Positions 6,727-13,770 are shown, counted from the stretch's first letter. The stretch: DNA of 19,837 nucleotides from Bacillota bacterium (GCA_023402355.1 JAEXCG010000045.1:1-19837); one strand, 5' to 3'. Notes: generated by a model from the sequence alone, not told the origin. Program-made: numbers and translations.

Positions 6727-8106
6727 ATGGCGAAGACGAAGTCGGTTTACCAGTGCACCGCCTGCGGCTACGAGACGGGCAAGTGGATGGGCAAGTGCCC
6801 GGACTGCGGCGCGTGGAACACGCTGGAGGAGGTGCTGCCCTCGCTGCAGGCGTCCGCCGCGCAGGCGCAAAAGCCCAACAAGCAGCGGCCCGGCACGGGC
6901 GCGGGGGCGATGGCGCTCTCCCAGATCCCGGACGACGAGACGGCGCGCGCCTCCACGGGCATCGGCGAGCTCGATCGCGTGCTGGGCGGGGGCATCGTGG
7001 AGGGGTCCCTGGTGCTGGTGGGCGGCGACCCGGGCATCGGCAAGTCCACGCTGCTGCTGCAGGCGTGCGCGCACCTGTCGAGGGACGGGGCGCGGGTGCT
7101 CTACATCACCGGCGAGGAATCGGCCCGGCAGATCAAGATGCGCGCGCGCAGGCTCGGCGTCACGTCGGACAGCCTGTTCGTCCTCGCGGAAAACGCGCTG
7201 GACGCGGCGGAGGCGCGCTGGCAGGAGCTCGCCCCGGACTACATGGTGGTGGATTCCATCCAGACCATGTACAGGCCGGACATGGCCTCCGCGCCGGGCA
7301 GCGTCTCGCAGGTGCGCGAGGCGACCTCGCTGCTGATGCGCATGGCCAAGACGACGGGCTGCGCGGTCTTCCTCGTCGGCCACGTGACCAAGGAGGGGGC
7401 CATCGCGGGCCCGCGCGTGCTGGAGCACATGGTGGACGTGGTCCTCTACTTCGAGGGCGACCGCCAGCACGAGTACAGGATTCTTCGGGCGGTGAAGAAC
7501 CGCTTCGGCTCGGTGAACGAGCTGGGACTCTTTCAGATGCATGAGAGCGGCATGACCGAGGTGGAGAACCCCTCGGAGATGCTCCTGTCCGCCCGGGCGA
7601 AGGATACGGCGGGCTCGGCCGTGCTTTGCGGCATGGAGGGCACCCGCCCGATGCTCGTGGACGTGCAGGCGCTCGTGGCGCAGACGCCGTTCGGCAGTCC
7701 GCGCCGCACGACCAACGGCTTTGATACGGGCAGGCTGGCGCTGCTGCTGGCGGTGCTGGAAAAGCGCGCGGGCATGCCCATGTACAACCAGGATGTCTAC
7801 GTGAACGTCGCGGGCGGGCTGGAGCTCACGGAGCCCGCGGCGGACCTGCCGCTGCTGGCGGCGGTCGCGTCCAGCGTGCGCGGCACGCCCGTGCCCTCCG
7901 ATTGGGCGGTCATGGGCGAGGTCGGGCTCGCGGGCGAGGTCCGCGCGGTGGGCCAGGTGGAGCGCAGGCTTTCGGAATGCCTGCGCCTGGGCTTTGCCAC
8001 CTGCGTGATCCCGCGCGAAAACCTGCGCCGCATCCGCGTGCCGGAGGGCATGAAGGTGTACGGCGTGGACACGGTTTCGGAGGCGATCGCGATCCTGATC
8101 GGCTGA
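6727..8106 (+). CDS. radA: DNA repair protein RadA
   Basis: 459 residues, the usual RadA length. The ATG at 6727 is preferred over an ATG at 6709 because AGGA lies just upstream and the zinc finger then begins at the usual distance from the start. Order of domains: four-cysteine zinc finger (C10, C13, C24, C27), RecA-like ATPase with Walker A GGDPGIGKST (99-108) and Walker B YMVVDS (ending about 177), the RadA hallmark KNRFG (257-261), and a Lon-protease-like C-terminal domain. RadA is a hexameric DNA helicase that drives branch migration during recombination and helps process stalled forks. It is followed 122 bases later by the PIN/TRAM gene in the same orientation, an arrangement related to that of many Bacillota, although disA, often nearby, is not seen. 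Confidence 0.97.
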   Translation: MAKTKSVYQCTACGYETGKWMGKCPDCGAWNTLEEVLPSLQASAAQAQKPNKQRPGTGAGAMALSQIPDDETARASTGIGELDRVLGGGIVEGSLVLVGGDPGIGKSTLLLQACAHLSRDGARVLYITGEESARQIKMRARRLGVTSDSLFVLAENALDAAEARWQELAPDYMVVDSIQTMYRPDMASAPGSVSQVREATSLLMRMAKTTGCAVFLVGHVTKEGAIAGPRVLEHMVDVVLYFEGDRQHEYRILRAVKNRFGSVNELGLFQMHESGMTEVENPSEMLLSARAKDTAGSAVLCGMEGTRPMLVDVQALVAQTPFGSPRRTTNGFDTGRLALLLAVLEKRAGMPMYNQDVYVNVAGGLELTEPAADLPLLAAVASSVRGTPVPSDWAVMGEVGLAGEVRAVGQVERRLSECLRLGFATCVIPRENLRRIRVPEGMKVYGVDTVSEAIAILIG

Positions 8107-8228
8107 GGGGCCGGACGGGCTTTCGGGGAGGGGCCAAAGCCGCCTGGGCCAAATCAATCCCGGCGATGAATACGCGCGTCGGCGCGGGTTATCCTATAGA
8201 CATCCGAAATGCGTAGGGAAAGCGGGGG

Positions 8229-9362
8229 ATGTGGATGAAAAAAAAGAACATACAACGGTGGCTTCGGGTGCTGTGCGCGGCGATGGGCGCGCTGGTGGGC
8301 GCGGGCGTCGCGGCGCTGGCGCTGGGCCTGTGGGAGATGCTCGCGGCGGACGGATCGGTTTCCTTCCCGCACGCGGGGGCGCGCATGGCGATCTATCTGG
8401 TCCTCGGCGGGCTGGGCTTCGGGCTTTGCGGCATTTTTTCGGGCATGATTCTGCGCTACGTGCAGGAGAACGTGCACCGCGCGGAGCGCGCGCTGGACGG
8501 CGCGCCCGCCGAGCAGGTGCTCACCAGCGCCCTGGGGCTCATCGCGGGGCTCATCATAGCGCTCCTAACGACGCAGCTCTTCCGCACGTCGCAGCCGCGC
8601 GAGCTGTTCATGGCGCTGTCGGTGATGGTGTACATCGTCATGGGCTATCTGGGCGCGTCGGTCGGCGCGCGCCGCTACAGGGAGTGGCCGGTGGGCAGCC
8701 TGCTGGGCAAGCGGGCGGACAGGCGGCCGGAGCGGGCGGAGCCCAGGGAGGGGCCGCGCCCGAAGATTCTGGATACCAGCGTCATCATCGACGGGCGCAT
8801 CTACGACATCTGCAAGACCGGCTTTCTGGAGGGCGCCTTGGTGGTGCCCCAGTTCGTGCTGGCGGAGCTGCGCCACATCGCCGATTCGGGCGACGCGCTG
8901 CGCAGAAACCGCGGCCGCCGGGGGCTGGACGTGCTTACGCGCCTTCAAAAGGAGACGAACCTGCGCGTGGAGGTGCCGGAGACGGACTTTGAGGACGTGA
9001 GCGAGGTGGACGTGAAGCTCCTGCGCCTGGCGCAGCAGACCGGGGGCATCGTGGTGACGAACGACTACAACCTCAACAAGGTCGCCGCGGTGACGGGCGT
9101 GCGCGTGCTCAACATCAACGAGCTGGCGGGCGCGGTGAAACCCGTGGTGCTGCCCGGCGAGGAGATGAGCGTGCAGGTCGTGCGCGAGGGCAAGGAGCCG
9201 GGCCAGGGCGTCGGCTACCTGGACGACGGCACGATGATCGTCGTGGAAAACGGGCGGCGCTACGTGGGCGAGACGCTGCAGGTCACCGTGACCACGGTGC
9301 TGCAAACCGCCGCGGGCCGCATGATCTTCACCAAGATGAAGCCGGTGGAGCGCGCGGTCTGA
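8229..9362 (+). CDS. PIN and TRAM domain membrane protein (YacL-like)
   Basis: 377 residues from ATG 8229; a second ATG at 8235 is equally possible because the GGGGG in front suits either. Four membrane helices (about 13-35, 53-75, 97-117, 126-146) precede a PIN nuclease domain (179-300) with the acidic residues D182 (LDTSVIIDGRI), E213, D261 and D279 (TND) all kept. A C-terminal TRAM domain (about 308-370) should bind RNA. This is the membrane-anchored PIN/TRAM family typified by YacL of Bacillus subtilis. Intact acidic residues suggest an active ribonuclease, but the substrate is not established. Its gene follows radA and ends in a perfect terminator. Confidence 0.93.
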   Translation: MWMKKKNIQRWLRVLCAAMGALVGAGVAALALGLWEMLAADGSVSFPHAGARMAIYLVLGGLGFGLCGIFSGMILRYVQENVHRAERALDGAPAEQVLTSALGLIAGLIIALLTTQLFRTSQPRELFMALSVMVYIVMGYLGASVGARRYREWPVGSLLGKRADRRPERAEPREGPRPKILDTSVIIDGRIYDICKTGFLEGALVVPQFVLAELRHIADSGDALRRNRGRRGLDVLTRLQKETNLRVEVPETDFEDVSEVDVKLLRLAQQTGGIVVTNDYNLNKVAAVTGVRVLNINELAGAVKPVVLPGEEMSVQVVREGKEPGQGVGYLDDGTMIVVENGRRYVGETLQVTVTTVLQTAAGRMIFTKMKPVERAV

Positions 9363-9374
9363 CGGGGATAGATT

Positions 9375-9415
9375 AAGGGGGCCGTAAAGCTGCAAGCCAG
9401 CTTTACGGCCCCCTT
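9375..9415. terminator. Bidirectional terminator
   Basis: A perfect 18-bp stem (9375-9392 with 9398-9415, loop CAAGC) whose arms start with AAGGGGG and end with CCCCCTT. It lies between the convergent PIN/TRAM and GyrI-like genes and can serve both, since the arm ends give short T-rich tails on both strands. Confidence 0.85.
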
Positions 9416-9418
9416 CAA

Positions 9419-9922
9419 TTATCCGATGAGCGCGCAAATGTCCAGGATGACGTTCCCCGCCTCGTCCGGCGTGGTGAAGCGCGGGCAGTTGTAGCGCTCG
9501 AAGTACCAGGCGCCGGGCGCGGGCGTCCAGCCCCTCGCGGCAAAGGCCGCCCGGCACAGCTCGGCCGCCTCCGGCCCGTAGAGCTCGCCCGAGGCCTCGT
9601 TGCCGTACAGGTAGCACACGCCGAGCTCCCCGGCGGGGATGTCCGCCGCCTGGAAGCCCTCCGGCACCTGCGCGTCCGGGGCGAGGAAGACGCCGATCCA
9701 GTATTCAAACGCGCCGTCCTGCCCGCGCATGCCGCCGATGTAATCCCCCGTCGCGCCGGGGGCGGCCTTTCCCTCGAGCAGCCGCTCCAGATAGCCGCTT
9801 TCAAAGGCTTCGCCCCAATAGCGCCCGAACGTGCCGTGCTCGTCCCGATCGCCGTTCCCGTAGCGCCTGCCTACGAGCTTCACGGCGGGCAGGGGTTCCC
9901 GTAAGACGTCCCTGATCTCCAT
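9419..9922 (-). CDS. GyrI-like (effector-binding domain) protein
   Basis: About 167 residues. The start is the ATG at 9922 (or the adjoining ATG at 9925), 5 bases after GGAGGG; a longer open frame to 10138 is rejected because it would run through the gene's own promoter. The whole protein is a stand-alone small-molecule-binding domain of the GyrI/AraC effector-binding type, with no DNA-binding part. Typical features are the conserved ending FERYNCPRFTTPDEAGNVIL and the middle stretch IPAGELGVCYLYG. Such proteins bind hydrophobic ligands or toxins; some inhibit gyrase, others are hydrolases or ligand sinks. It is divergent from the membrane protein gene at 10131. The ligand is unknown. Confidence 0.85.
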   Translation of the reverse strand: MEIRDVLREPLPAVKLVGRRYGNGDRDEHGTFGRYWGEAFESGYLERLLEGKAAPGATGDYIGGMRGQDGAFEYWIGVFLAPDAQVPEGFQAADIPAGELGVCYLYGNEASGELYGPEAAELCRAAFAARGWTPAPGAWYFERYNCPRFTTPDEAGNVILDICALIG

Positions 9923-9962
9923 CATAGCCCTCCCTCGCGCGGCCTTGCCGCTGCCTGTCCTC

Positions 9963-9991
9963 ATTCTACAGAAGAAGCCGCCGGCTGTCAA
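9963..9991 (-). promoter_or_regulatory. Promoter of the GyrI-like gene
   Basis: On the minus strand a perfect TTGACA (9991-9986), 17-bp spacer and TAGAAT (9968-9963). It lies about 40 bases upstream of the start codon and is one of the best sigma-A matches in the window. Confidence 0.75.
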
Positions 9992-10006
9992 TCGCGCTGA
10001 TTTTGT

Positions 10007-10035
10007 TTGTGCCCGCGCGCCATCTGTGTTACAAT
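10007..10035 (+). promoter_or_regulatory. Probable promoter of the membrane protein gene at 10131
   Basis: TTGTGC (10007-10012), 17 bp, and TACAAT (10030-10035) with a TGn extension. The leader of about 90 bases contains an inverted repeat GCGGCCC/GGGCCGC (10075-10107) whose left part includes CCCTCC, complementary to the AAGGAGG ribosome binding site at 10121-10127. Confidence 0.5.
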
Positions 10036-10130
10036 GAGGGGCAAACGAGACTTCCGGGGAATCGCAAGCGGATCGCGGCCCCCTCCGGCGAAGGACCGGC
10101 GGGCCGCCGCGCACTCGATAAGGAGGAAAC

Positions 10131-10724
10131 ATGAACAACCCGTCTTCGCGCGCGCTGCGCGTCTATCACGCCGTCCTGCTCGGCGCCTACGCCGTGGCCC
10201 TTCTGGCCTGCTTCATCTGCGACCTGGCGCTGAACCGCGCCCTCACCTGGTTCCCGGTGGTCGCCTCGTCGATCCTGCTGGCCTTTTGCGTCACGAACCT
10301 GCCGGTCTTGGTGCGGCGCGAGCGGCTCGTGTGCGCGCTCGCGGGCGTCACCGCCAGCCTCTTCCTGCTGTTTTTCTGCATCGGGCGCTTCCTGGGCGAC
10401 GCGGCGCTGCTTCCGACCGCGGCCACGATCGCGGCCTTCCCGCTGGCGCTCGCGTGGCTCGCCGCGCTGACGCTGCGCGCGCGCCGCGTCGGCGGGACGA
10501 TGAAGGCGGCGGTCGCGCTGGTGCTTTCCGGCGTGCTCGTCGCCTGCATGAACCCCTGGGTGGAGTTCGTGCTTTCGGGCGCGGCGGTGGACCTGCGGCT
10601 CTTCTGGAACTTCGAGTTCGACGTGATCGAGCGCGCCGGCCATTACTCCATCAACTTCCTCGTGGGGCTGGGGCTCGCGGTCGCGGGCGCGGCGGCGGCG
10701 GTGGCCGCCCTGCGCCGCAGGTGA
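10131..10724 (+). CDS. Unknown six-helix membrane protein
   Basis: 197 residues; ATG at 10131 with AAGGAGG 3 bases upstream of the AAAC spacer. About six hydrophobic stretches are visible (near 13-32, 42-60, 66-85, 90-112, 122-140, 172-192), so it is an integral membrane protein. The loop before the last helix is polar and conserved-looking (VDLRLFWNFEFDVIERAGHYSINF). I do not recognise the family. It stands alone, with its own promoter upstream and a hairpin just after the stop, and is divergent from the GyrI-like gene, with which it may or may not share a function. Confidence 0.8.
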   Translation: MNNPSSRALRVYHAVLLGAYAVALLACFICDLALNRALTWFPVVASSILLAFCVTNLPVLVRRERLVCALAGVTASLFLLFFCIGRFLGDAALLPTAATIAAFPLALAWLAALTLRARRVGGTMKAAVALVLSGVLVACMNPWVEFVLSGAAVDLRLFWNFEFDVIERAGHYSINFLVGLGLAVAGAAAAVAALRRR

Positions 10725-10726
10725 GC

Positions 10727-10744
10727 GGGCGGGGAAGCCCGCCC
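10727..10744 (+). terminator. Short hairpin terminator
   Basis: GGGCGGG-gaag-CCCGCCC, a perfect 7-bp stem 2 bases after the stop codon of the membrane protein gene. The tail is CCTT and runs directly into the TTGACA of the next promoter, so it may also insulate the BlaI operon. Confidence 0.5.
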
Positions 10745-10746
10745 CC

Positions 10747-10775
10747 TTGACATGAGCCCCTGTCTGTGTTAAGAT
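10747..10775 (+). promoter_or_regulatory. Promoter of the BlaI/M56 operon
   Basis: Perfect TTGACA (10747-10752), 17-bp spacer and TAAGAT (10770-10775) with a TGn extension. Transcription would start near 10782, at the edge of the operator-like dyad. Confidence 0.65.
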
Positions 10776-10783
10776 TTTGCTAT

Positions 10784-10797
10784 ACTATTTGGATAGT
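10784..10797 (+). promoter_or_regulatory. Probable BlaI-type operator
   Basis: Perfect inverted repeat ACTAT-ttgg-ATAGT at the expected transcription start. BlaI/MecI proteins bind dyads of the TACTA/TAGTA kind, and this one (TACTAT on the left) is close. Its position would let the BlaI-type protein repress its own operon. Confidence 0.6.
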
Positions 10798-10811
10798 CAG
10801 GAGGGGCCCGC

Positions 10812-11171
10812 ATGCCCGTCAAGTTATTCGATTCGGAACGCAAGGTGATGGAGCCGCTCTGGCGCGGCGGCGACCTTCCGGCGGGGCAGATCGCCAAGCT
10901 GCTGCTGGAGGAGATCGGCTGGAACCGCAACACGACGTACACCGTCATCAAGAAGTGCATCGAAAAGGGCGCGATCGAGCGGCGCGAGCCGGGCTTCGTC
11001 TGCCACGCGCTCATCGGGCGCGAGGAGGTGCAGCGCCAGGAGACGGACGAGCTGATCGACAAGATGTTCGGCGGCTCGCAGGACGCGTTCTTCGCGGCGA
11101 TGCTCCGCCCGGGCAGGCTCAGCCGGGAGGAGATCGACCACCTCAAAAAGCTCGTGGACGAACTGGAGTGA
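10812..11171 (+). CDS. BlaI/MecI/CopY-family transcriptional repressor
   Basis: 119 residues, the usual size; ATG at 10812 preceded by AGGAGGGG. The winged helix of the Penicillinase_R family is clear: LFDSERKVMEPLW, then GQIAKLLLEEIGWNRNTTYTVI as helix-turn-helix and IERREPGFVCHALI as the wing. The C-terminal helices (about 75-119) form the dimer and carry the region normally cut when the sensor peptidase is activated. It is followed by an M56 peptidase gene, and an operator-like dyad sits at its promoter. No beta-lactamase gene is seen within the window, so the target beyond its own operon is unknown. Confidence 0.93.
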   Translation: MPVKLFDSERKVMEPLWRGGDLPAGQIAKLLLEEIGWNRNTTYTVIKKCIEKGAIERREPGFVCHALIGREEVQRQETDELIDKMFGGSQDAFFAAMLRPGRLSREEIDHLKKLVDELE

Positions 11172-11178
11172 TGCGGCG

Positions 11179-12459
11179 ATGACCTTGCTTCGCATGAGCC
11201 TGGGCGGCTCCCTGATGATCGCGCTGACGCTCGCCCTGCGCGCGGCGTTTTTGCACCGCCTGCCCAAGCGGGTGTTCGTGCTGCTCTGGGGGCTCTGCGC
11301 GCTGCGGCTGCTCCTGCCCTTCTCGCTGCCGGTGCTGCGCGCCCCGCAGGCCGCCTCGATGTCGCAGTTCGCGCTCGCGGAAGCGTCCGGCGCGCCGGAC
11401 GCCCTTTCGGCGCTCGCCGCGCGCTGCCGGGCCTTTGCCGCGGGCGGCGGGCTGTATGGGCTCTACGCGCTGGGCCTTTCGGCCGCGGCGCTCTACTTTG
11501 CGCGCGCGTTCGTGCGCAGCCGCCGCCTGCTGAGGACGGCGCTGCCGCTGGGCCGCCGCGCGCAGGGCGTGCCCCTTTACGAGAGCGACCGCATCCGCAC
11601 GCCGCTGACCTATGGGGCGGTGCGCCCGCGCATCGTGCTGCCCGCGGGCCTCGCGCTGGCGGGGGAGGCCCTGGCGGACGCGCTGGCCCACGAACTGAGC
11701 CACGTGAAGAGCCGGGACGTGCTCAAGAAGCTGCTGCTGCTCGCGGCCGCGCTGCTGCACTGGTTCAACCCGCTGGTTTGGGTGATGTACGCCCTGTGCC
11801 AGCGGGACATCGAGCTGTGCTGCGACGAGCGGGTGCTCCGCGCGCGGGGGGAGACGGCGCGGCGCGGCTACGCGCTCTCCCTGATCGCGCTGGCGGAGCG
11901 CTGCCGGGCGGAGGGGCCGCTTTGCGTCTCGTTCGGCAAGCGCGCGGTGGAGGAGCGCGTCGTCTCGATCATGAAGTGGCGCAGGCCCACGCTGGCGGGG
12001 CTCGCCGCCTGCGCGCTGATGGCCGTCACCATGACCGGGGCGCTGGCGGCGACCAGCCTGACCTACGCCCCGCAGGAGCCCGCCGCGTTCCCCCTTTCGA
12101 CGCTGTACGTCGGGGACGTGAACGTCGCGCCCGTGGCCACGGATAGCGGCGAACCGTACTACGTGAGCGTGACGGTTTCGTCCCTCGCCTCCGCGCCGGC
12201 GGAGGATGCTTGGGTCGAGATGAAGCCTTCCGTCCTGCAGGGGACGGAGGACCTCGTCCTGTCGAGCGCGGACGCCGCCTTTCTGGACGCGGGGAGCCTG
12301 CGCACGGGCGTCGCCGTGGTGCGCGACGATCCCGAGCTGGGGCGGTACGTAATGACGGTGCGCGAGCCGCAGGCCGCCTCGGACGAGACCCTCTTGGCCG
12401 ACATGCCGGACGGGGTCACGGTTTCCGTGGACGTCATGCCCGGCACAGGCCGCGAATAG
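11179..12459 (+). CDS. M56-family membrane metallopeptidase (BlaR1/MecR1-like) with an unusual C-terminal domain
   Basis: 426 residues; ATG at 11179, 7 bases after the repressor stop. Three or four membrane helices (about 8-24, 32-50, 92-110, 184-203) surround the cytoplasmic gluzincin core: HELSH (171-175) and the third zinc ligand E212 in RDIELCCDE, so the peptidase should be active. A further membrane helix (272-292) leads to an extracellular domain of about 130 residues. That domain is not the penicillin-binding domain of BlaR1 and I recognise no family in it. By analogy, a signal outside would trigger cutting of the BlaI-type repressor. The signal is unknown; envelope stress or a peptide antibiotic are guesses. 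Confidence 0.9.
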   Translation: MTLLRMSLGGSLMIALTLALRAAFLHRLPKRVFVLLWGLCALRLLLPFSLPVLRAPQAASMSQFALAEASGAPDALSALAARCRAFAAGGGLYGLYALGLSAAALYFARAFVRSRRLLRTALPLGRRAQGVPLYESDRIRTPLTYGAVRPRIVLPAGLALAGEALADALAHELSHVKSRDVLKKLLLLAAALLHWFNPLVWVMYALCQRDIELCCDERVLRARGETARRGYALSLIALAERCRAEGPLCVSFGKRAVEERVVSIMKWRRPTLAGLAACALMAVTMTGALAATSLTYAPQEPAAFPLSTLYVGDVNVAPVATDSGEPYYVSVTVSSLASAPAEDAWVEMKPSVLQGTEDLVLSSADAAFLDAGSLRTGVAVVRDDPELGRYVMTVREPQAASDETLLADMPDGVTVSVDVMPGTGRE

Positions 12460-12468
12460 AATGGGTTT

Positions 12469-12494
12469 AAGCGCCGCTTGACAGGGCGGCGCTT
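12469..12494 (+). terminator. Terminator of the BlaI/M56 operon
   Basis: Hairpin AAGCGCCGC-ttgacagg-GCGGCGCTT, a perfect 9-bp stem, followed by TCCTGTT. The TTGACA of the next promoter lies in its loop. Confidence 0.65.
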
Positions 12495-12506
12495 TCCTGT
12501 TACACT
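12478..12506 (+). promoter_or_regulatory. Promoter of the SdpR/SdpI operon
   Basis: Perfect TTGACA (12478-12483) inside the loop of the previous terminator, 17-bp spacer, and TACACT (12501-12506) with a TGn extension. An inverted repeat at 12512-12527 covers the expected start of transcription. Confidence 0.7.
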
Positions 12507-12511
12507 GATAT

Positions 12512-12527
12512 TTAGATGGATTTCTAA
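12512..12527 (+). promoter_or_regulatory. Possible SdpR-type operator
   Basis: Inverted repeat TTAGA-tggatt-TCTAA just after the -10 box and at the expected transcription start. ArsR-family repressors usually bind AT-rich dyads there, and this is the most AT-rich stretch of the region. Confidence 0.5.
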
Positions 12528-12553
12528 TTTCTCGCGCGAGGGAGGCGGGGCGC

Positions 12554-12841
12554 ATGGCCTTTCCCGATACGTTCAAGGCGCTGTCCGACCCGGTGCGGCG
12601 CGAAATTTTGATGATGCTGCGCGGTGGGCGCATGTCCGCGGGCCAGATCGGGCAGCATTTTGACATGACGGGCGCGACGATCTCCTATCACCTGTCGCAG
12701 CTCAAAAAGGCGGGGCTCGTCTTTGAGACGAAGGAGAAGAACTTCGTGTTCTACGAGCTGAACACGTCGGTCTTCGAGGAGCTGATGCTCTGGATCTCGC
12801 AGTTCATGGGAGGGGACGGACATGAAGCGCAGAAGCATTGA
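12554..12841 (+). CDS. sdpR: ArsR-family autorepressor (SdpR-like)
   Basis: 95 residues; ATG at 12554 after GGGAGGCGGGG. A winged helix of ArsR type: FKALSDPVRREILMML, then MSAGQIGQHFDMTGATISYH as recognition helix and LVFETKEKNFVFYELN as wing. No metal-binding cysteine pair (the ELCVC-type motif of metal sensors) is present, which fits the SdpR branch. Its last 20 bases overlap the start of the SdpI-like gene, so the two are translated together. In Bacillus subtilis, SdpR represses its own operon and is held at the membrane by SdpI when the SdpC toxin is bound; no SdpC gene is seen in this window. Confidence 0.9.
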   Translation: MAFPDTFKALSDPVRREILMMLRGGRMSAGQIGQHFDMTGATISYHLSQLKKAGLVFETKEKNFVFYELNTSVFEELMLWISQFMGGDGHEAQKH

Positions 12842-13463
12842 CGGGACGCTCTATCTCACCACGGCGCTGTGCCTGCTGCCCATGGCGATGGCGGCCCTCC
12901 TGTACGCGCGGCTGCCGGAGCAGGTGCCCACGCACTGGAACTTCGCGGGCGAGGTCGACGGCTACTCGTCCCGGGCGTTCGCGGGCTTTGGCATGCCGCT
13001 GCTGCTCGCGGCGCTCAACGCGGTCTTGCACGTGGCGATGAACAGCGACCCCAAGCGCGGCAACGTCGCCCGGCCCGTCGCGCTGCTCGCCAAGTGGACG
13101 GTGCCCGCCGTGTGCGTGCTGCTCGTGCCGATGTCGCTGCTCGCGGGCCTGGGGCGCGAAGTGCCCGTGGGCACGCTCGTGCCCGCGCTCGTGGGCCTGC
13201 TGGTGATGGCCATGGGCAACTACATGCCCAAGACGCGCAGCAGCTACACGGTGGGCATCCGCCTGCCCTGGACGCTGGACAGCGCGGAAAACTGGCGGCG
13301 CACCCACCGCGTCGCGGGCGTGTGCTTCGTGTTGGGGGGCTTTTTGATGCTCCTGACGGCGCTCGCCTTTCCCGCGCACGCCTGGATGGGGCTCTTCGCG
13401 CTGCTCGTGCTCGCGCTCGTGCCGTGCGTCTACTCGTTCCTCCTCTCCAGGCGGGGCGTCTGA
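12822..13463 (+). CDS. SdpI-family membrane protein with DUF1648 domain
   Basis: 213 residues; ATG at 12822 lies inside the repressor gene, 20 bases before its end, with GGGAGGGG upstream. About six membrane helices are visible. The DUF1648 part is marked by LPEQVPTHWNFAGEVDGYSS (about 31-50), and the SdpI part by GNYMPKTRSSYTVGIRLPW (about 131-149) and ENWRRTH. SdpI of Bacillus subtilis is an immunity and signalling protein against the toxin SdpC. Here no toxin gene is near, so it may sense foreign or self-made envelope-active peptides. Operon and overlap with the SdpR-like gene are strong support. Confidence 0.92.
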   Translation: MKRRSIDGTLYLTTALCLLPMAMAALLYARLPEQVPTHWNFAGEVDGYSSRAFAGFGMPLLLAALNAVLHVAMNSDPKRGNVARPVALLAKWTVPAVCVLLVPMSLLAGLGREVPVGTLVPALVGLLVMAMGNYMPKTRSSYTVGIRLPWTLDSAENWRRTHRVAGVCFVLGGFLMLLTALAFPAHAWMGLFALLVLALVPCVYSFLLSRRGV

Positions 13464-13486
13464 CCGGGGCGGGGGGAGCTGCAAAA

Positions 13487-13515
13487 TAAGGATGCGGCGT
13501 TTTGCCGCATCCTTA
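13487..13515. terminator. Hairpin downstream of the SdpI-like gene
   Basis: A perfect 12-bp stem (13487-13498 with 13504-13515, loop GTTTT) 23 bases after the SdpI-like stop. On the minus strand it is followed by TTTTGC, but on the plus strand by GCGCG, so termination of the plus-strand operon is plausible though not textbook. Confidence 0.5.
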
Positions 13516-13693
13516 GCGCGTCGACAAAGTGGCATACGCCACTTTGTCGAGTTTACGGGTGATTTTTTCACTCCGCAAAACTGCGTTTTGCTGCGGAAAA
13601 AGCCCCGCCCGCCCGGCAAAGCCGGGCGATACGATTGCAGTCTTGCAGACGGCTTTTGGTTTCTCTGCCTTCGATGGGTTTGTCAACAATCTA

Positions 13694-13721
13694 AAGGATG
13701 CGGCGTTTTCGCCGCATCCTT
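13694..13721. terminator. Hairpin downstream of the YoaP-type gene
   Basis: A perfect 12-bp stem (AAGGATGCGGCG, loop TTTT, CGCCGCATCCTT), near-copy of the hairpin at 13487. It is the first hairpin met after the minus-strand acetyltransferase gene. On the plus strand it is followed by ATTTTGG. Confidence 0.5.
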
Positions 13722-13770
13722 ATTTTGGCGCGTTCAGGCCTTGCCCCTTGGCAGCGCGGCCGCCCGCCCC

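Larger units (their letters stand above)
13487..13722. repeat. Compact hairpin array, probable palindromic repeat element
   Basis: Five hairpins in 236 bases: 13487-13515 (12-bp stem, taaggatgcggc arms), 13521-13550 (perfect 13-bp stem, tcgacaaagtggc arms, loop atac), 13573-13596 (gcaaaac/gttttgc), 13611-13627 (gcccggc/gccgggc) and 13694-13721 (12-bp stem, aaggatgcggcg arms). The first and last are near-identical direct copies, each followed shortly by gcgcgt, as if a segment of about 170 bases had been inserted between a duplicated hairpin. The gap between the SdpI and YoaP genes is 307 bases and holds only this. No ORF or transposase is present. It looks like a dispersed, non-coding element of the REP or MITE kind. 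Confidence 0.75.

Noticed and set aside
6439..8157. Minus-strand ORF of 572 codons opposite radA
   Set aside because: It is a GC-driven shadow of radA; the sense strand has all RadA motifs and a ribosome binding site.
9923..10138. N-terminal extension of the GyrI-like protein to 10138
   Set aside because: The extension crosses a TTGACA-17-TAGAAT promoter of the same gene, and GGAGGG precedes the internal ATG pair.
13521..13550. Integron attC site or insertion-sequence end
   Set aside because: The perfect 13-bp palindrome has no attC core sites or bulges and no integrase or transposase gene is near.
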